From: Stenotrophomonas maltophilia
GTDB lineage: Bacteria; Pseudomonadota; Gammaproteobacteria; Xanthomonadales; Xanthomonadaceae
Length of the DNA: 64,000 nucleotides
Direction of reading: 5' to 3'
NCBI RefSeq assembly: GCF_001676385.1
Contig: NZ_LYVJ01000002.1
Location: forward strand, 62,001 to 126,000
Under the pieces are notes generated by a model, which saw nothing but the letters and a program-made list of their open reading frames with translations, did no database searches and was not told the origin of the DNA. Positions 34,465 through 44,516 of this stretch are shown in pieces; the stretch's first letter is position 1; the number at the start of each line of letters is the position of its first letter. The position numbers and the translations under genes were made by a program.

Positions 34465-35655
34465 ATGAATACTGCCGCAGACCTGCGCCGGGTCGCCATA
34501 TTCGGCGCCACCGGCTCGATCGGCACCTCCACGCTGGACGTGATCGCCCGCCATCCGCAGCGCTACAGGGCCAGCGTGCTGGCCGCTGGACGCCAGGTGC
34601 AGGCGCTGCTGGCCCTGTGCCGCCAGCATCGGCCGGCCCACGCCGTGATCGCCGATGAATCGCTGTATGCCGACCTGCGTGACGGCCTGCGCGACGCTGG
34701 CCTCGCCACCGAGGCCCACGCCGGCGCTGCTGCCCTGGACCAGTTGGCCGCCAGTGATGCGTGCGACACGGTGGTCGCGGCCATCGTCGGTGCCGCGGGG
34801 CTGTCGTCGACCCTGGCCGCGGCGGGAGCCGGCAAGCGCATCCTGCTGGCCAACAAGGAATCGCTGGTGCTGGCCGGTGAGCTACTGACCCGCACCGCCG
34901 AACGTGCCGGTGCCGAGATCATTCCGATCGACAGCGAGCACAGCGCCATCTTCCAGTGCCTGCGTTCGCGCGACGCCAGCATCGACGGCGCCGGCGTCCG
35001 CCGCATCCTGCTGACCGCATCCGGCGGCCCGTTCCGCGGCCGCAGCCGCGCCGAGCTGGCGCAGGTGACCCCGGCGCAGGCCGTGGCGCACCCGAAATGG
35101 TCGATGGGCCCGAAGATCTCCGTGGACTCGGCGACATTGATGAACAAGGGCCTGGAGGTGATCGAGGCCCATCATTTGTTCGCCGTGCCTGGCGAGCGGA
35201 TCGAGGTGCTGGTGCACCCGCAGAGCCTGGTCCATTCGCTGGTCGAATTCGTCGACGGTTCGACCCTGGCGCAGTTGGGCCTGCCGGACATGCGCACGAC
35301 CCTGGCCGTCGGCCTGGGTTGGCCACAACGCATCGAATCGGGCGTGGCAGGGCTGGACCTGCTGGCGCAGGGCCGGCTGGATTTCGAGGCGCCGGACACC
35401 GACGCCTTCCCGTGCCTGGCCCTGGCCTGGCAGGCCATGCAGGCCGGTGGCACCGCCCCGGCGGTGCTCAACGCTGCCAATGAAGAGGCGGTTTCAGCAT
35501 TTCTTCAGGGCCGGATCGGTTTCCTGACGATTCCCGGGCTGGTTGCTAACGCACTTTCAACACTGCCGGCCCAGCCAGCCGATACACTGGAGGTCCTGTT
35601 GTCCGCCGACCAGCGGGCCCGCCAGCTGACCCTGAACGCCATCGACGCCGCCTGA
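34465..35655 (+). CDS. dxr: 1-deoxy-D-xylulose 5-phosphate reductoisomerase
   Basis: 396 residues; second step of the MEP isoprenoid pathway (NADPH and divalent metal). NADPH motif [13 protein letters not shown] near residue 14, active-site [10 protein letters not shown], and [20 protein letters not shown] with metal ligands. Starts 2 bp after cdsA. Supplies precursors for the UppS reaction encoded just upstream. Confidence 0.97.
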   Translation: MNTAADLRRVAIFGATGSIGTSTLDVIARHPQRYRASVLAAGRQVQALLALCRQHRPAHAVIADESLYADLRDGLRDAGLATEAHAGAAALDQLAASDACDTVVAAIVGAAGLSSTLAAAGAGKRILLANKESLVLAGELLTRTAERAGAEIIPIDSEHSAIFQCLRSRDASIDGAGVRRILLTASGGPFRGRSRAELAQVTPAQAVAHPKWSMGPKISVDSATLMNKGLEVIEAHHLFAVPGERIEVLVHPQSLVHSLVEFVDGSTLAQLGLPDMRTTLAVGLGWPQRIESGVAGLDLLAQGRLDFEAPDTDAFPCLALAWQAMQAGGTAPAVLNAANEEAVSAFLQGRIGFLTIPGLVANALSTLPAQPADTLEVLLSADQRARQLTLNAIDAA

Positions 35656-35709
35656 ACGACCACATCCCGCCCAGCATGACGCCGCCCTCGCCCACCACTG
35701 TGAGCCTGC

Positions 35710-37068
35710 ATGACTGATTTCATCGGTTCGGTCTGGTGGATGATCGTCAGCCTCGGGCTGCTGGTTACCTTCCACGAATTCGGGCATTACTGGGTCGGCC
35801 GCCTGTGCGGGGTCAAGGTGCTGCGTTTCTCCGTCGGCTTCGGCCGGCCGCTGTGGTCACGCCGCGACAGGCACGGCACCGAGTTCGCCATCGCCGCCAT
35901 CCCGCTGGGTGGCTACGTCAGGTTCCTCGACGAGCGTGAGGTCGAGGTGCACCCGCACGAACGTGGCCAGGCCTTCAACCACAAGACGGTCTGGCAGCGC
36001 ATCGCCATTGTCGCCGCCGGCCCGCTCGCCAACCTGCTGCTGTGCATCCTGCTGCTGTGGGCGATGTTCGTCATCGGCAAGCAGGATTACTCGCCGACCC
36101 TCGGCCGGGTCACCGGCATCGCCGCCAGTGCCGGCCTGGCCAGCGGTGACCGCGTGCTGCGCGTGGACGAGCGCCCGGTGGCCACCCTCGGCGAGGCCAG
36201 CATGGCACTGACCGCCGCGGCGATGGACCGGCGCGACGTGACGCTCGAGGTCATCTCGGCCGACGACCAGGTCCGGCTGCGCGTGCTGCCGATGTCGCGG
36301 CTGCCCGCTGGATTCGATGAGCGGCGCGTGCCGATCCTGGCCGGCCTGCACTGGAAATCATGGCTGCAGCCGGCGTTGGTGAAATCACTGACCCGGGACT
36401 CGGTGGTGGCCGGGCAACTGCAACCGGGCGACCTGATCGTGGCGATCGACGGCCAGCCCATCGACAGCGCCGAACAGGTCGTCGGCGGGATCCAGGCACT
36501 CGGTCGCACCGGCCGCCCCGGCATGATCGAGGTGCTGCGCGGCGGCGAGCGCCTTGCGCTGGAAGTCACCCCGCGCCAGGGCAAGGACCCCCAGGGTCAG
36601 CCGGCCTGGCAGATCGGCGTGGAGTTCCCGACCACGTTCAGCCCTCCCTATGACACCCTGCTGCGCTACGGGCCACTGGATGCGGTGACCGCGGCCGTGC
36701 GCGAAACCGGGCGCCTGGCCGCCGATTCGCTGGGCATGATGGGCCGCATCATCACCGGCAAGGCTTCGCTGCAGAACGTTTCGGGACCGGTCACCATCGC
36801 CCGCGTAGCCAACGTCTCGGCCAAGCGCGGCCTGGACTGGTTCCTGCAGTTCCTTGCCCTGCTCTCGCTCAGCCTGTGCATCATCAACCTGCTGCCGATT
36901 CCGATCTTGGACGGCGGGCACCTGCTGTATTACCTTATCGAGTTGGTCAAGGGCAGCCCGCTGAGCGAGCGCGCCATCGCCGCCGGCCAGTACATCGGCC
37001 TGGCGTTGCTGGCCGGGCTGATGGGGTTGGCGTTCTACAACGACATCCTCGGCCTGGTCCCGCGATGA
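35710..37068 (+). CDS. rseP: RseP site-2 intramembrane protease
   Basis: 452-residue inner-membrane zinc protease of the sigma-E envelope-stress cascade; it cleaves RseA after DegS and removes signal-peptide remnants. Zinc motif HEFGH (residues 22-26) in the first helix, two periplasmic PDZ domains (~115-300), and the last-helix motif NLLPIPILDGGHLLYY with the third zinc ligand Asp. Its stop overlaps a possible upstream start for bamA. Confidence 0.96.
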   Translation: MTDFIGSVWWMIVSLGLLVTFHEFGHYWVGRLCGVKVLRFSVGFGRPLWSRRDRHGTEFAIAAIPLGGYVRFLDEREVEVHPHERGQAFNHKTVWQRIAIVAAGPLANLLLCILLLWAMFVIGKQDYSPTLGRVTGIAASAGLASGDRVLRVDERPVATLGEASMALTAAAMDRRDVTLEVISADDQVRLRVLPMSRLPAGFDERRVPILAGLHWKSWLQPALVKSLTRDSVVAGQLQPGDLIVAIDGQPIDSAEQVVGGIQALGRTGRPGMIEVLRGGERLALEVTPRQGKDPQGQPAWQIGVEFPTTFSPPYDTLLRYGPLDAVTAAVRETGRLAADSLGMMGRIITGKASLQNVSGPVTIARVANVSAKRGLDWFLQFLALLSLSLCIINLLPIPILDGGHLLYYLIELVKGSPLSERAIAAGQYIGLALLAGLMGLAFYNDILGLVPR

Positions 37069-37142
37069 ACTTTTCCACGTTGTTGCCGTCTACAGCGTCG
37101 GCATCCCGCACCAATGAAATCGACCTTCCTACCGGACGTGAC

Positions 37143-39506
37143 ATGACGCGACTCCCCAATCGCCGCCTGCTGGCCCTCGCCCTCGCCGCCGTCACCGGCG
37201 CCCCCGCCCTGGCCCAGGCAGCCGAGCCCTTCACTGTCAGCGACATCCGCGTCGATGGCCTGCAGCGCATCAGCTCGGGCACGGTGTTCACCTACCTGCC
37301 GGTGGAGCGTGGCGAGACGATCACTGACAGCAAGGTCGGCGAAACGATCCGCGCCCTGTACAAGACCGGCTTCTTTGAAGACGTGCAGCTGGACCGCCAG
37401 GGCAGCATCCTGGTGGTGACGGTCAAGGAACGCCCGGCGATCAACAAGCTGACCGTGACCGGCAACAAGGACATCAAGTCCGAGCAGCTGCTCAAGGGCC
37501 TGTCCGACATCGGCCTGTCCGAGGGCGGCACCTTCGACCGGCTGAGCCTGGACCGCGTGACCCAGGAACTGCGTCGCCAGTACAACGACCGCGGCAAGTA
37601 CAACGTCGAGATCACCCCGACGGTGAGTCCGCTGGACCGCAACCGCGTGGACATCGCGATCGCCATCAAGGAAGGCAAGGCGGCCAAGATCCGCCACGTC
37701 AACCTGGTCGGCACCGAGAAGTTCGAGAGCGAGGACATCCTGAAGACCTGGGAATCCAAGGAGCACAACTGGGCGTCGTGGTACCGCCGTGATGACCAGT
37801 ACTCCAAGGAAAAACTGTCCGGCGACCTGGAGAAGCTCAACTCCTGGTACCTGGACCGCGGCTATGTCGACTTCAGCATCGATTCGACCCAGGTATCGAT
37901 CAGCCCCGACAAGCGCGACATGTTCCTCACCGCCGGCGTGACCGAAGGTGCGCAGTACAAGATCTCCGAGATCAAGGTCAGTGGCGACACCATCCTCCCG
38001 CAGGAAGACGTCGAGCGCATGGTGGTCCAGAAGCCCGGCGATACGTTCTCGCGTGCGCTGCTGGAATTCAGCTCGGACACCATCACCAACTCGCTGTCCA
38101 ACATCGGCTACGCGTTCGCCAGGGTGAACCCGATTCCGACCACCAACCGCGCCGAGCAGACGGTGGCCATCAACATGCAGGTCGTGCCCGGCCCGCGTGT
38201 GTCGGTGCGACGCATCCTGTTCCGCGGCAATACCCGCACCTCCGACGAAGTGATGCGTCGCGAAATGCGCCAGTTCGAGAACACCTGGTATTCGCAGGCC
38301 GCGATCGACCGTTCCAAGATCCGCCTGCAGCGCCTGGGCTACTTCGAGTCGGTGGAAGTGGAAACCCCGGCCGTCAGCGGCAGCAACGACCAGGTCGACG
38401 TTGTCTACAACGTCAAGGAGACCACCTCCGGCAGCTTCGTGTTCGGCCTGGGCTATTCGCAGTCCTATGGCATGACCACCTCGGTACAGCTGTCGCAGAA
38501 CAACTTCCTCGGCGGCGGCAACCGCGTGTCGGTCGAAGCCTCGCGCAGCAGCTACCTGCAGCGTTACGGCTTCAGCTACACCAACCCGTACTTCACCGAT
38601 GACGGCGTGTCGCTGGGCTACAACCTGTCCTGGCGCGAACTGGACTACTCCGACTTCAATACCGCGCAGTACAACAGCACCAACGGTGCCGCGCAGGTGG
38701 TGTTCGGCGTGCCGCTGACCGAGACCGATACCGTCTCGCTGATGTTCGGCATCGACAGCAACCAGATCACCACCTACCAGGGCTCAACCCCACAGTCGAT
38801 CATCGACTACATCAACGTGCTCGGCAGCAAGACCTTCCATGCCTGGCGCACCGAGCTGGGCTGGGCACGCGACTCGCGCAACGACTACTTCATGCCGACC
38901 CGCGGCACCTACCAGCGCGTCGGTCTGGAAACCACGCTGCCGGGCTCGACCATCGAGTACTACAAGCTGAACTACCAGATCAGCAAGTACTGGCCGATCA
39001 TGCCGTCGCTGGTGATCAACACCCGTGCCGAAATCGGCTACGGTGACAGCTACGGCAAGGACAAGACCGCGATGGTGCCGGACAAGGATGGCAACCTGCG
39101 CTCGGTCACTGCCAGCGGACTGCCGTTCTACGAGAACTTCTATGCCGGTGGTACCAACTCGGTGCGCGGCTTCGAGGACAACACCCTGGGCCCGCGCGAG
39201 GCCACGGACGGCTATCCGGATGGCCAGCCGCTGGGTGGCTCGCTGAAGACCGTCGGTTCGGTCGAAGCCTACTTCCCACGCCTGTTCGACAGCCCGTCGG
39301 CGCGTGTCTCGGCCTTCGTCGACTTCGGCAACGTCTACACCGGCGTGGACAACTTCAAGGCCAACGAGCTGCGCGTGTCGACCGGTGTCGCCCTGCTGTG
39401 GCGCGCCCCGGTCGGCCCGATCTCGATCAGCTATGCCTTCCCGCTGAAGAAGGAAGACGGCGACAAGATCGAGCGCCTGCAATTCACGTTCGGTGGGCAG
39501 TTCTGA
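37143..39506 (+). CDS. bamA: Outer membrane protein assembly factor BamA
   Basis: 787 residues. Signal peptide (~1-24, ending ALAQA), five POTRA domains, then a 16-strand beta-barrel. The conserved VRGF motif is in GTNSVRGFEDNTLGP, and the barrel ends in an aromatic (GGQF), the outer-membrane signature. Central subunit of the Bam complex that inserts outer-membrane proteins. I chose the ATG at 37143, which gives a normal signal peptide; an in-frame ATG at 37065 overlaps the rseP stop as ATGA and would add 26 residues. Confidence 0.95.
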   Translation: MTRLPNRRLLALALAAVTGAPALAQAAEPFTVSDIRVDGLQRISSGTVFTYLPVERGETITDSKVGETIRALYKTGFFEDVQLDRQGSILVVTVKERPAINKLTVTGNKDIKSEQLLKGLSDIGLSEGGTFDRLSLDRVTQELRRQYNDRGKYNVEITPTVSPLDRNRVDIAIAIKEGKAAKIRHVNLVGTEKFESEDILKTWESKEHNWASWYRRDDQYSKEKLSGDLEKLNSWYLDRGYVDFSIDSTQVSISPDKRDMFLTAGVTEGAQYKISEIKVSGDTILPQEDVERMVVQKPGDTFSRALLEFSSDTITNSLSNIGYAFARVNPIPTTNRAEQTVAINMQVVPGPRVSVRRILFRGNTRTSDEVMRREMRQFENTWYSQAAIDRSKIRLQRLGYFESVEVETPAVSGSNDQVDVVYNVKETTSGSFVFGLGYSQSYGMTTSVQLSQNNFLGGGNRVSVEASRSSYLQRYGFSYTNPYFTDDGVSLGYNLSWRELDYSDFNTAQYNSTNGAAQVVFGVPLTETDTVSLMFGIDSNQITTYQGSTPQSIIDYINVLGSKTFHAWRTELGWARDSRNDYFMPTRGTYQRVGLETTLPGSTIEYYKLNYQISKYWPIMPSLVINTRAEIGYGDSYGKDKTAMVPDKDGNLRSVTASGLPFYENFYAGGTNSVRGFEDNTLGPREATDGYPDGQPLGGSLKTVGSVEAYFPRLFDSPSARVSAFVDFGNVYTGVDNFKANELRVSTGVALLWRAPVGPISISYAFPLKKEDGDKIERLQFTFGGQF

Positions 39507-39560
39507 CGAACCGCCCTGCGGTTCATCAGAACCGCATGCGCATATCCCCCGCGCCGTTAC

Positions 39561-39706
39561 GCATGCCATCCATGGCATGCGCCCTTCGGGCCGTTGCTTA
39601 GCAACGTTGGGAATCGCTCCTGCGATTCCCAGGGGCGCGCCCCCTTAACAAAGGGGGGGCTCTCCACCAGACGGGGTGCGAAGCGCCGGGCATTGCCCGG
39701 CGTTTT
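39561..39706. repeat. Hairpin cluster and terminator after bamA
   Basis: Successive perfect stems: GCATGCCAT/ATGGCATGC (39561-39580), CGTTGC/GCAACG (39592-39606), GGGAATCGC/GCGATTCCC (39609-39630), then CGCCGGGC/GCCCGGCG plus T4 (39684-39706), which is a plausible rho-independent terminator for the rpsB-bamA half of the cluster. Confidence 0.65.
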
Positions 39707-40072
39707 CGTTTGGCCTGGATGCCGGAAGCGCCCGCTCTGCTTTTGATCTTTTCTGTTTTTCCGTGGCTGGCACTCGCGCCAGGCCGTCGCAGGTCGGACG
39801 GGGTGGGGCTGCGGGGGTGTGAGCCGCATGGGCCCGAGGCATGCCTCGGGCGGGTTGGGCAGGACGCCCAACCCAGGTCTCGCCGCGTGAGCAGGACAGC
39901 GCATGCGAGCAAGCGGCGACCAAGGCTACATGGACGTACTTGCGCCGCCCCCCGCAGTCCCGCCCGTCCGACCCAGCCCATGACACTGGCTCTGCCGGCC
40001 GCGAGGGGCCCTGCCGTTGGCTGCATATGCCCCCCGCATGACCGCAGTGGCGTCACACGTTAAACTCCCGCC
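39707..40072. other. Non-coding stretch before lpxD
   Basis: 366 bp with no convincing gene. It holds a palindrome CCCGAGGC/GCCTCGGG (39833-39850) and a stem GGGTTGGGC/GCCCAACCC (39852-39874). In E. coli this position (bamA to lpxD) carries skp; no Skp-like ORF is seen here. Confidence 0.6.
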
Positions 40073-41095
40073 GTGAATACTCCCACCTACACCGCCCAGC
40101 AACTCGCCGAGCAGTTCGGCCTGCAGGTCCATGGCGACCCCGCCACCGCCATCCACGGCGTGGCCACCCTCGCCCATGCCGGTCCTGGCCAGCTGACCTT
40201 CCTCGCCAACCCGCGCTACCGCGCCCAGCTGGCCGACAGCCAGGCATCGCTGGTCGTGCTGCGCGCCGACGATGCCGAGGCCGCCCCCGGCACCGCGCTC
40301 GTGGCCAAGGATCCCTACACCACGTTCGCCAAGATCGCTGCGCTGTTCGATATCGCGCCGGCGCGCCCGCCCGGCGTTCACCCCAGCGCCGTCATCGATC
40401 CCAGTGCCCAGGTTGCAGCCAGCGCCCACATCGGCCCGTTCGTCTCGATCGGCGCACGCAGCGTGGTCGGCGAGAACTGCGTCATCGGTGCTGGCAGCGT
40501 GATCGGCGAAGACTGCAGCCTTGGCAACGGCTGCGAGCTGATCGCGCGGGTCACCCTGGTTACCCGGGTCAAGCTCGGCAAGCGTGTGCGCGTGCATCCC
40601 GGTGCCGTGCTCGGCGCAGATGGCTTCGGCCTGGCGATGGACGCCGGCAAGTGGATCAAGGTGCCGCAGCTGGGGGGCGTACGCATCGGCGATGACTGCG
40701 AGATCGGTGCCAACACCTGCGTCGATCGTGGTGCGCTGGAAGACACCGTGCTGGACGAGGACGTGCGCCTGGACAACCTAGTGCAGATCGCCCACAACGT
40801 GCAGATCGGCGCGCACTCGGCCATCGCCGGCTGCACCGGCATCGCCGGCAGTGCCAGGATCGGCCGCTACTGCCTGCTCGGCGGTCACGTCGGCGTGGTC
40901 GGCCACCTCGAGATCTGCGACAAGGTCGTGATCACCGGCAAATCGGTGGTCCGCAACTCCATCCATGAGCCGGGCGAGTACTCGTCCGGTACCCCGTTGA
41001 CCGACAACCGCACGTGGCGCAAGAACGCCGCGCGCTTCAAGCAGCTGGACGCACTCGCCCGCCGCGTCCTGGCCGCTGGCAAGGAGAAAGAATGA
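40073..41095 (+). CDS. lpxD: UDP-3-O-(3-hydroxyacyl)glucosamine N-acyltransferase
   Basis: 340 residues; third step of lipid A synthesis. N-terminal uridine-binding domain, left-handed beta-helix with hexapeptide repeats (~100-300), the catalytic His in NLVQIAHNVQIG, and a C-terminal helix. GTG start at 40073. The stop overlaps the fabZ ATG (ATGA). First gene of lpxD-fabZ-lpxA-lpxB-rnhB. Confidence 0.96.
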   Translation: MNTPTYTAQQLAEQFGLQVHGDPATAIHGVATLAHAGPGQLTFLANPRYRAQLADSQASLVVLRADDAEAAPGTALVAKDPYTTFAKIAALFDIAPARPPGVHPSAVIDPSAQVAASAHIGPFVSIGARSVVGENCVIGAGSVIGEDCSLGNGCELIARVTLVTRVKLGKRVRVHPGAVLGADGFGLAMDAGKWIKVPQLGGVRIGDDCEIGANTCVDRGALEDTVLDEDVRLDNLVQIAHNVQIGAHSAIAGCTGIAGSARIGRYCLLGGHVGVVGHLEICDKVVITGKSVVRNSIHEPGEYSSGTPLTDNRTWRKNAARFKQLDALARRVLAAGKEKE

Positions 41096-41550
41096 ACGAC
41101 ACGCTGCAGCTTCCGATCGACGTCTGCCAGATCCAGGAACTGCTTCCGCACCGTTACCCGTTCCTGCTCGTGGACAGGGTGCTTGAACTCGACATCGAGG
41201 CCAAGCGCATCCTGGCCCAGAAGAACGTGAGCATCAACGAACCCTTCTTCCAGGGCCACTTCCCGGGCCGCCCGATCATGCCTGGCGTGCTGATCATCGA
41301 AGCACTGGCCCAGGCCGGCGGCGTGATGACCCAGCTCACGCTGGGCCGCGATGCGCAGTCCAAGCTGTTCTACATGGTCAAGGTGGAAAACGCCCGCTTC
41401 AACAAGCAGGTCGTGCCCGGCGATGTGCTGATGCTCGACGTGCAGATGAAGCGCCTGATCCGCAATATGGGCTGGTACTACGGCGAAGCCAAGGTCAACG
41501 GTGAAGTCGTTGCCTCGGCCGAGGTCATGTGCGCCGGCGCCAAGGGCTGA
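41092..41550 (+). CDS. fabZ: 3-hydroxyacyl-[acyl-carrier-protein] dehydratase FabZ
   Basis: 152-residue hot-dog-fold dehydratase of fatty acid synthesis. The active-site His and Glu are in [26 protein letters not shown] lies 5 bp before the ATG at 41092, inside the end of lpxD. It draws on the same 3-hydroxyacyl-ACP pool as LpxA/LpxD, which explains the grouping. Confidence 0.97.
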   Translation: MNDTLQLPIDVCQIQELLPHRYPFLLVDRVLELDIEAKRILAQKNVSINEPFFQGHFPGRPIMPGVLIIEALAQAGGVMTQLTLGRDAQSKLFYMVKVENARFNKQVVPGDVLMLDVQMKRLIRNMGWYYGEAKVNGEVVASAEVMCAGAKG

Positions 41551-41566
41551 CCCAGCGGAGGCTGCA

Positions 41567-42358
41567 ATGACTGACAACGCACCACGGATCCACCCGACCG
41601 CCGTCATCGATCCGGCCGCACGCCTGGCCGATGATGTGCAGGTGGGCGCCTTCACCCTGATCGGCCCCGACGTCGAAATCGGCGCCGGCACGGTGATCGG
41701 GCCCCATTGCAGCATCCATGGCCCGACCCGGATCGGCCGCGACAACCGTTTCATTGGCCATGCGGCGGTCGGTGGCGAGCCGCAGGACAAGAAATTCGGC
41801 GGTGAGCGCACCGAACTGGTGATCGGCGACCGCAACGTGTTCCGCGAATTCGTCACCCTGAACCGCGGCACCGGCGGCGGTGGCGGCACCACTACCATCG
41901 GCAACGACAACTGGATGCTGGCCTACACGCACGTGGCGCACGATTGCCACGTCGGCAACTTCTGCGTGTTCTCCAACAACACCACGCTGGCGGGCCACGT
42001 CACCGTGGGCGACTACGTGATCATCAGCGGCTTCGCCGGTGCACACCAGTTCTGCCGCATCGGTGCCCATGCCTTCCTCGGCATGGGCGCGCTGACCAAT
42101 GGTGACGTGCCCCCCTTCACCATGGTCGGCACCGATTCACTGGGTCGCCCACGCGGCATCAACAGCGAGGGCCTGAAGCGCCGTGGCTTTGATGCCGAGC
42201 GCATTTCCGCGATCAAGCGCGCCTACCGCACCCTGTACGTGGCCGGCCTGCCGTTGGCCGAGGCCAAGCAGCAGCTGACCGAGCAGGCGCGCGACAGCGA
42301 CGACGTCAAGGCGATGCTGGACTTCATCGAACACGCCGAGAGGCCACTGCTGCGATGA
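41567..42358 (+). CDS. lpxA: UDP-N-acetylglucosamine O-acyltransferase
   Basis: 263 residues; first step of lipid A synthesis. Hexapeptide beta-helix over ~10-190 with the catalytic His region [13 protein letters not shown], then a helical C-terminal domain. CGGAGG lies 5 bp upstream. The stop overlaps lpxB (ATGA). Confidence 0.97.
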   Translation: MTDNAPRIHPTAVIDPAARLADDVQVGAFTLIGPDVEIGAGTVIGPHCSIHGPTRIGRDNRFIGHAAVGGEPQDKKFGGERTELVIGDRNVFREFVTLNRGTGGGGGTTTIGNDNWMLAYTHVAHDCHVGNFCVFSNNTTLAGHVTVGDYVIISGFAGAHQFCRIGAHAFLGMGALTNGDVPPFTMVGTDSLGRPRGINSEGLKRRGFDAERISAIKRAYRTLYVAGLPLAEAKQQLTEQARDSDDVKAMLDFIEHAERPLLR

Positions 42359-43614
42359 GCGGCACGACCGGCCAGGCGCCCGGCAGCGCCGCCGTGATCC
42401 CACTGGCTTCCGTCGCCGGCAGCGGTCCTGCGCAGCGGGTGTCCAGCGAGCGCCCGCTGCGGATCGCGCTGGTCGCCGGTGAGGCGTCCGGCGACCTGCT
42501 CGGTGCCGGCCTGGTACGCGAACTGAAGGCGCGTTTCCCGAACGCCGAGTTCGCCGGCATCGGTGGCGATGCCATGCGCAGCGCCGGTTGCCAGACCTGG
42601 CACGATGCCAGCGAGCTGGCGGTGATGGGCCTGACCGAAGTGTTGCGCCACCTGCCGCGCCTGCTGAAGCTGCGCTCCGCGTTCCGCCAGCGTGCGCTGG
42701 AATGGCAGCCGGACGTGTTCATCGGCATCGACGCCCCCGACTTCAACCTGGGCATCGAGCGCTGGCTGAAACAGCGTGGCGTGCGCACCGTGCATTACGT
42801 CAGCCCGTCGGTCTGGGCCTGGCGCGAAAAGCGCGCCGAGAAAATCGGCAGCAGCGCCGACCTGGTGCTCTGCCTGTTCCCGATGGAACCGCCGATCTAT
42901 GCCAGGCATGGCATCGACGCGCGCTTCGTCGGCCATCCGATGGCCGACGACATTCCCCTGCAGGGCAGCCGCGACGAAGCCCGCGCGGCATTGGGCCTGC
43001 CCGCCTCGGCCAAGGTACTGGCGGTACTGCCAGGCAGCCGCCTGGGCGAAATCTCGCGGCTCGGCGAGCCGTTCTTCGAAGCCGCCTGGCAGGTCTCCGA
43101 ACGCATCCCGGGCCTGCACGTGGTAGTGCCTGCCGCCAATCCCGCATGCAAGCGGCTGATCGAGGAACAGCTGTCCCGCTCGGCATTGCCGGTGGCGTAC
43201 TCGCATGTGCTCGACGGCCAGGCACGCACGGCGATGATCGCCGCTGACGTCGTGGTTCTGGCGTCCGGCACGGCGACCCTGGAGGCCATGCTGGTCAAGC
43301 GCCCGATGGTGGTCGGCTACCGGGTCAACGAACTGACCTACCGTCTGGTCAAGGCACTGGGCCTGATCAAGGTGGACCGCTTCGCCCTGCCCAACATCCT
43401 GGCTGGCCAGGACCTGGCCCCGGAACTGATGCAGCACGACTGCACGCCGGACAGGCTGGCGGCCGCCATCCTGCAGTGGTTCGACCATCCGCAACGGGTG
43501 ACCGACCTGCAGGGCACCTACGTCCACCTGCATGAGCGCCTGCGGCGCAATGCCTCGGCCCGCGCTGCAGACGCCGTCAGCGAACTGCTGATGTGCGGCC
43601 AGGAACAGCGATGA
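42355..43614 (+). CDS. lpxB: Lipid A disaccharide synthase
   Basis: 419-residue GT19 glycosyltransferase joining 2,3-diacylglucosamine-1-phosphate to its UDP form. Conserved [50 protein letters not shown] and [10 protein letters not shown] are all present. About 33 N-terminal residues precede the usual start of the fold; an internal start is possible, but the ATGA overlap with lpxA favours 42355. The stop overlaps rnhB (ATGA). Confidence 0.96.
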   Translation: MSGTTGQAPGSAAVIPLASVAGSGPAQRVSSERPLRIALVAGEASGDLLGAGLVRELKARFPNAEFAGIGGDAMRSAGCQTWHDASELAVMGLTEVLRHLPRLLKLRSAFRQRALEWQPDVFIGIDAPDFNLGIERWLKQRGVRTVHYVSPSVWAWREKRAEKIGSSADLVLCLFPMEPPIYARHGIDARFVGHPMADDIPLQGSRDEARAALGLPASAKVLAVLPGSRLGEISRLGEPFFEAAWQVSERIPGLHVVVPAANPACKRLIEEQLSRSALPVAYSHVLDGQARTAMIAADVVVLASGTATLEAMLVKRPMVVGYRVNELTYRLVKALGLIKVDRFALPNILAGQDLAPELMQHDCTPDRLAAAILQWFDHPQRVTDLQGTYVHLHERLRRNASARAADAVSELLMCGQEQR

Positions 43615-44279
43615 ACCGCCGTCGCGCCGCAGCGGCCAGCCTGGCACTGTTCGACGGCGCGGCCGTGGTCGAGCCTGGTCGCCTGGTCGCCGGCATCGAC
43701 GAAGCCGGCCGTGGCCCGCTGGCCGGACCCGTCGCCGTCGCCGCGGTGGTGTTCGACCCCTCCAGGCCACGCATCAACGGCCTCGACGATTCCAAGCAAC
43801 TCGCCGCCAGCCGACGAGAGCAGCTGCATGACCGCATCATCGAGCGTGCACTCGCCTGGCACGTGGTGCTGGTGGATGTGGGTACCATCGACCGCCTGAA
43901 CATCTACCAGGCGACGCTGCAGGGCATGCGCGAGGTGGCCGCCGCGGTGGCCCATGTCGCCGGCTTCGCGCGTATCGACGGCAACGTGGTCCCCAAGGGC
44001 CTGGCGCTGCCGGCACAGGCGCTGGTCGGCGGGGATGGCATCGACCGCGCGATCATGGCGGCATCGATCCTGGCCAAGGTGTCGCGCGATCGCTACATGC
44101 AGGACCTGCACGCCCGGCATCCACAGTACGGCTTCGACCAGCACAAGGGCTACGGCACGCCGGCCCACCTGGCCGCCCTGCGCGAGCATGGGCCCTGTGC
44201 CGAGCACCGGCGCAGCTTCGCCCCGGTGCGGGAGTGCCTGGACCTGACGCAGGCGGCGGCCATCGCAGCCATTGCCTGA
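43611..44279 (+). CDS. rnhB: Ribonuclease HII
   Basis: 222 residues; nicks RNA in RNA/DNA hybrids, including single misincorporated ribonucleotides. Catalytic motif [14 protein letters not shown] near residue 28, and later Asp-containing segments [17 protein letters not shown]. Starts within the lpxB stop. Confidence 0.96.
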   Translation: MNRRRAAAASLALFDGAAVVEPGRLVAGIDEAGRGPLAGPVAVAAVVFDPSRPRINGLDDSKQLAASRREQLHDRIIERALAWHVVLVDVGTIDRLNIYQATLQGMREVAAAVAHVAGFARIDGNVVPKGLALPAQALVGGDGIDRAIMAASILAKVSRDRYMQDLHARHPQYGFDQHKGYGTPAHLAALREHGPCAEHRRSFAPVRECLDLTQAAAIAAIA

Positions 44280-44292
44280 GTCGGCTGGAATC

Positions 44293-44349
44293 GTAGAGCC
44301 GAGCCCATGCTCGGCTGTCCGCAGCAGCCGAGCATCGGCTCGGCTCTAC
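44293..44349. repeat. Inverted pair of SMAG repeats
   Basis: Forward GTAGAGCCGAGCCCATGCTC.. unit at 44293-44317 and a reverse unit ending in CTAC at 44349; together one long hairpin between rnhB and dnaE. Confidence 0.8.
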
Positions 44350-44516
44350 AGGAAACGCTCTCCCGCACGCCTGAACCTGCCTGCGTTCCCCGGCATGTCA
44401 AGAGCTTGTCGCCTCCCCCCGCCCTCGCTACCCTGACCGGGCATTCCAGCGCTTCCCGACCCCGGCGACGAACCTCCGTCAGCACCCGGGGCCCGCGCGC
44501 TCCAACCTGGTCCGGC

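Noticed and set aside
39710-40063. 117-residue plus-strand frame between bamA and lpxD
   Set aside because: Considered as a replacement for skp, but it has no signal peptide typical of Skp, no coiled-coil pattern, and lies over hairpins.
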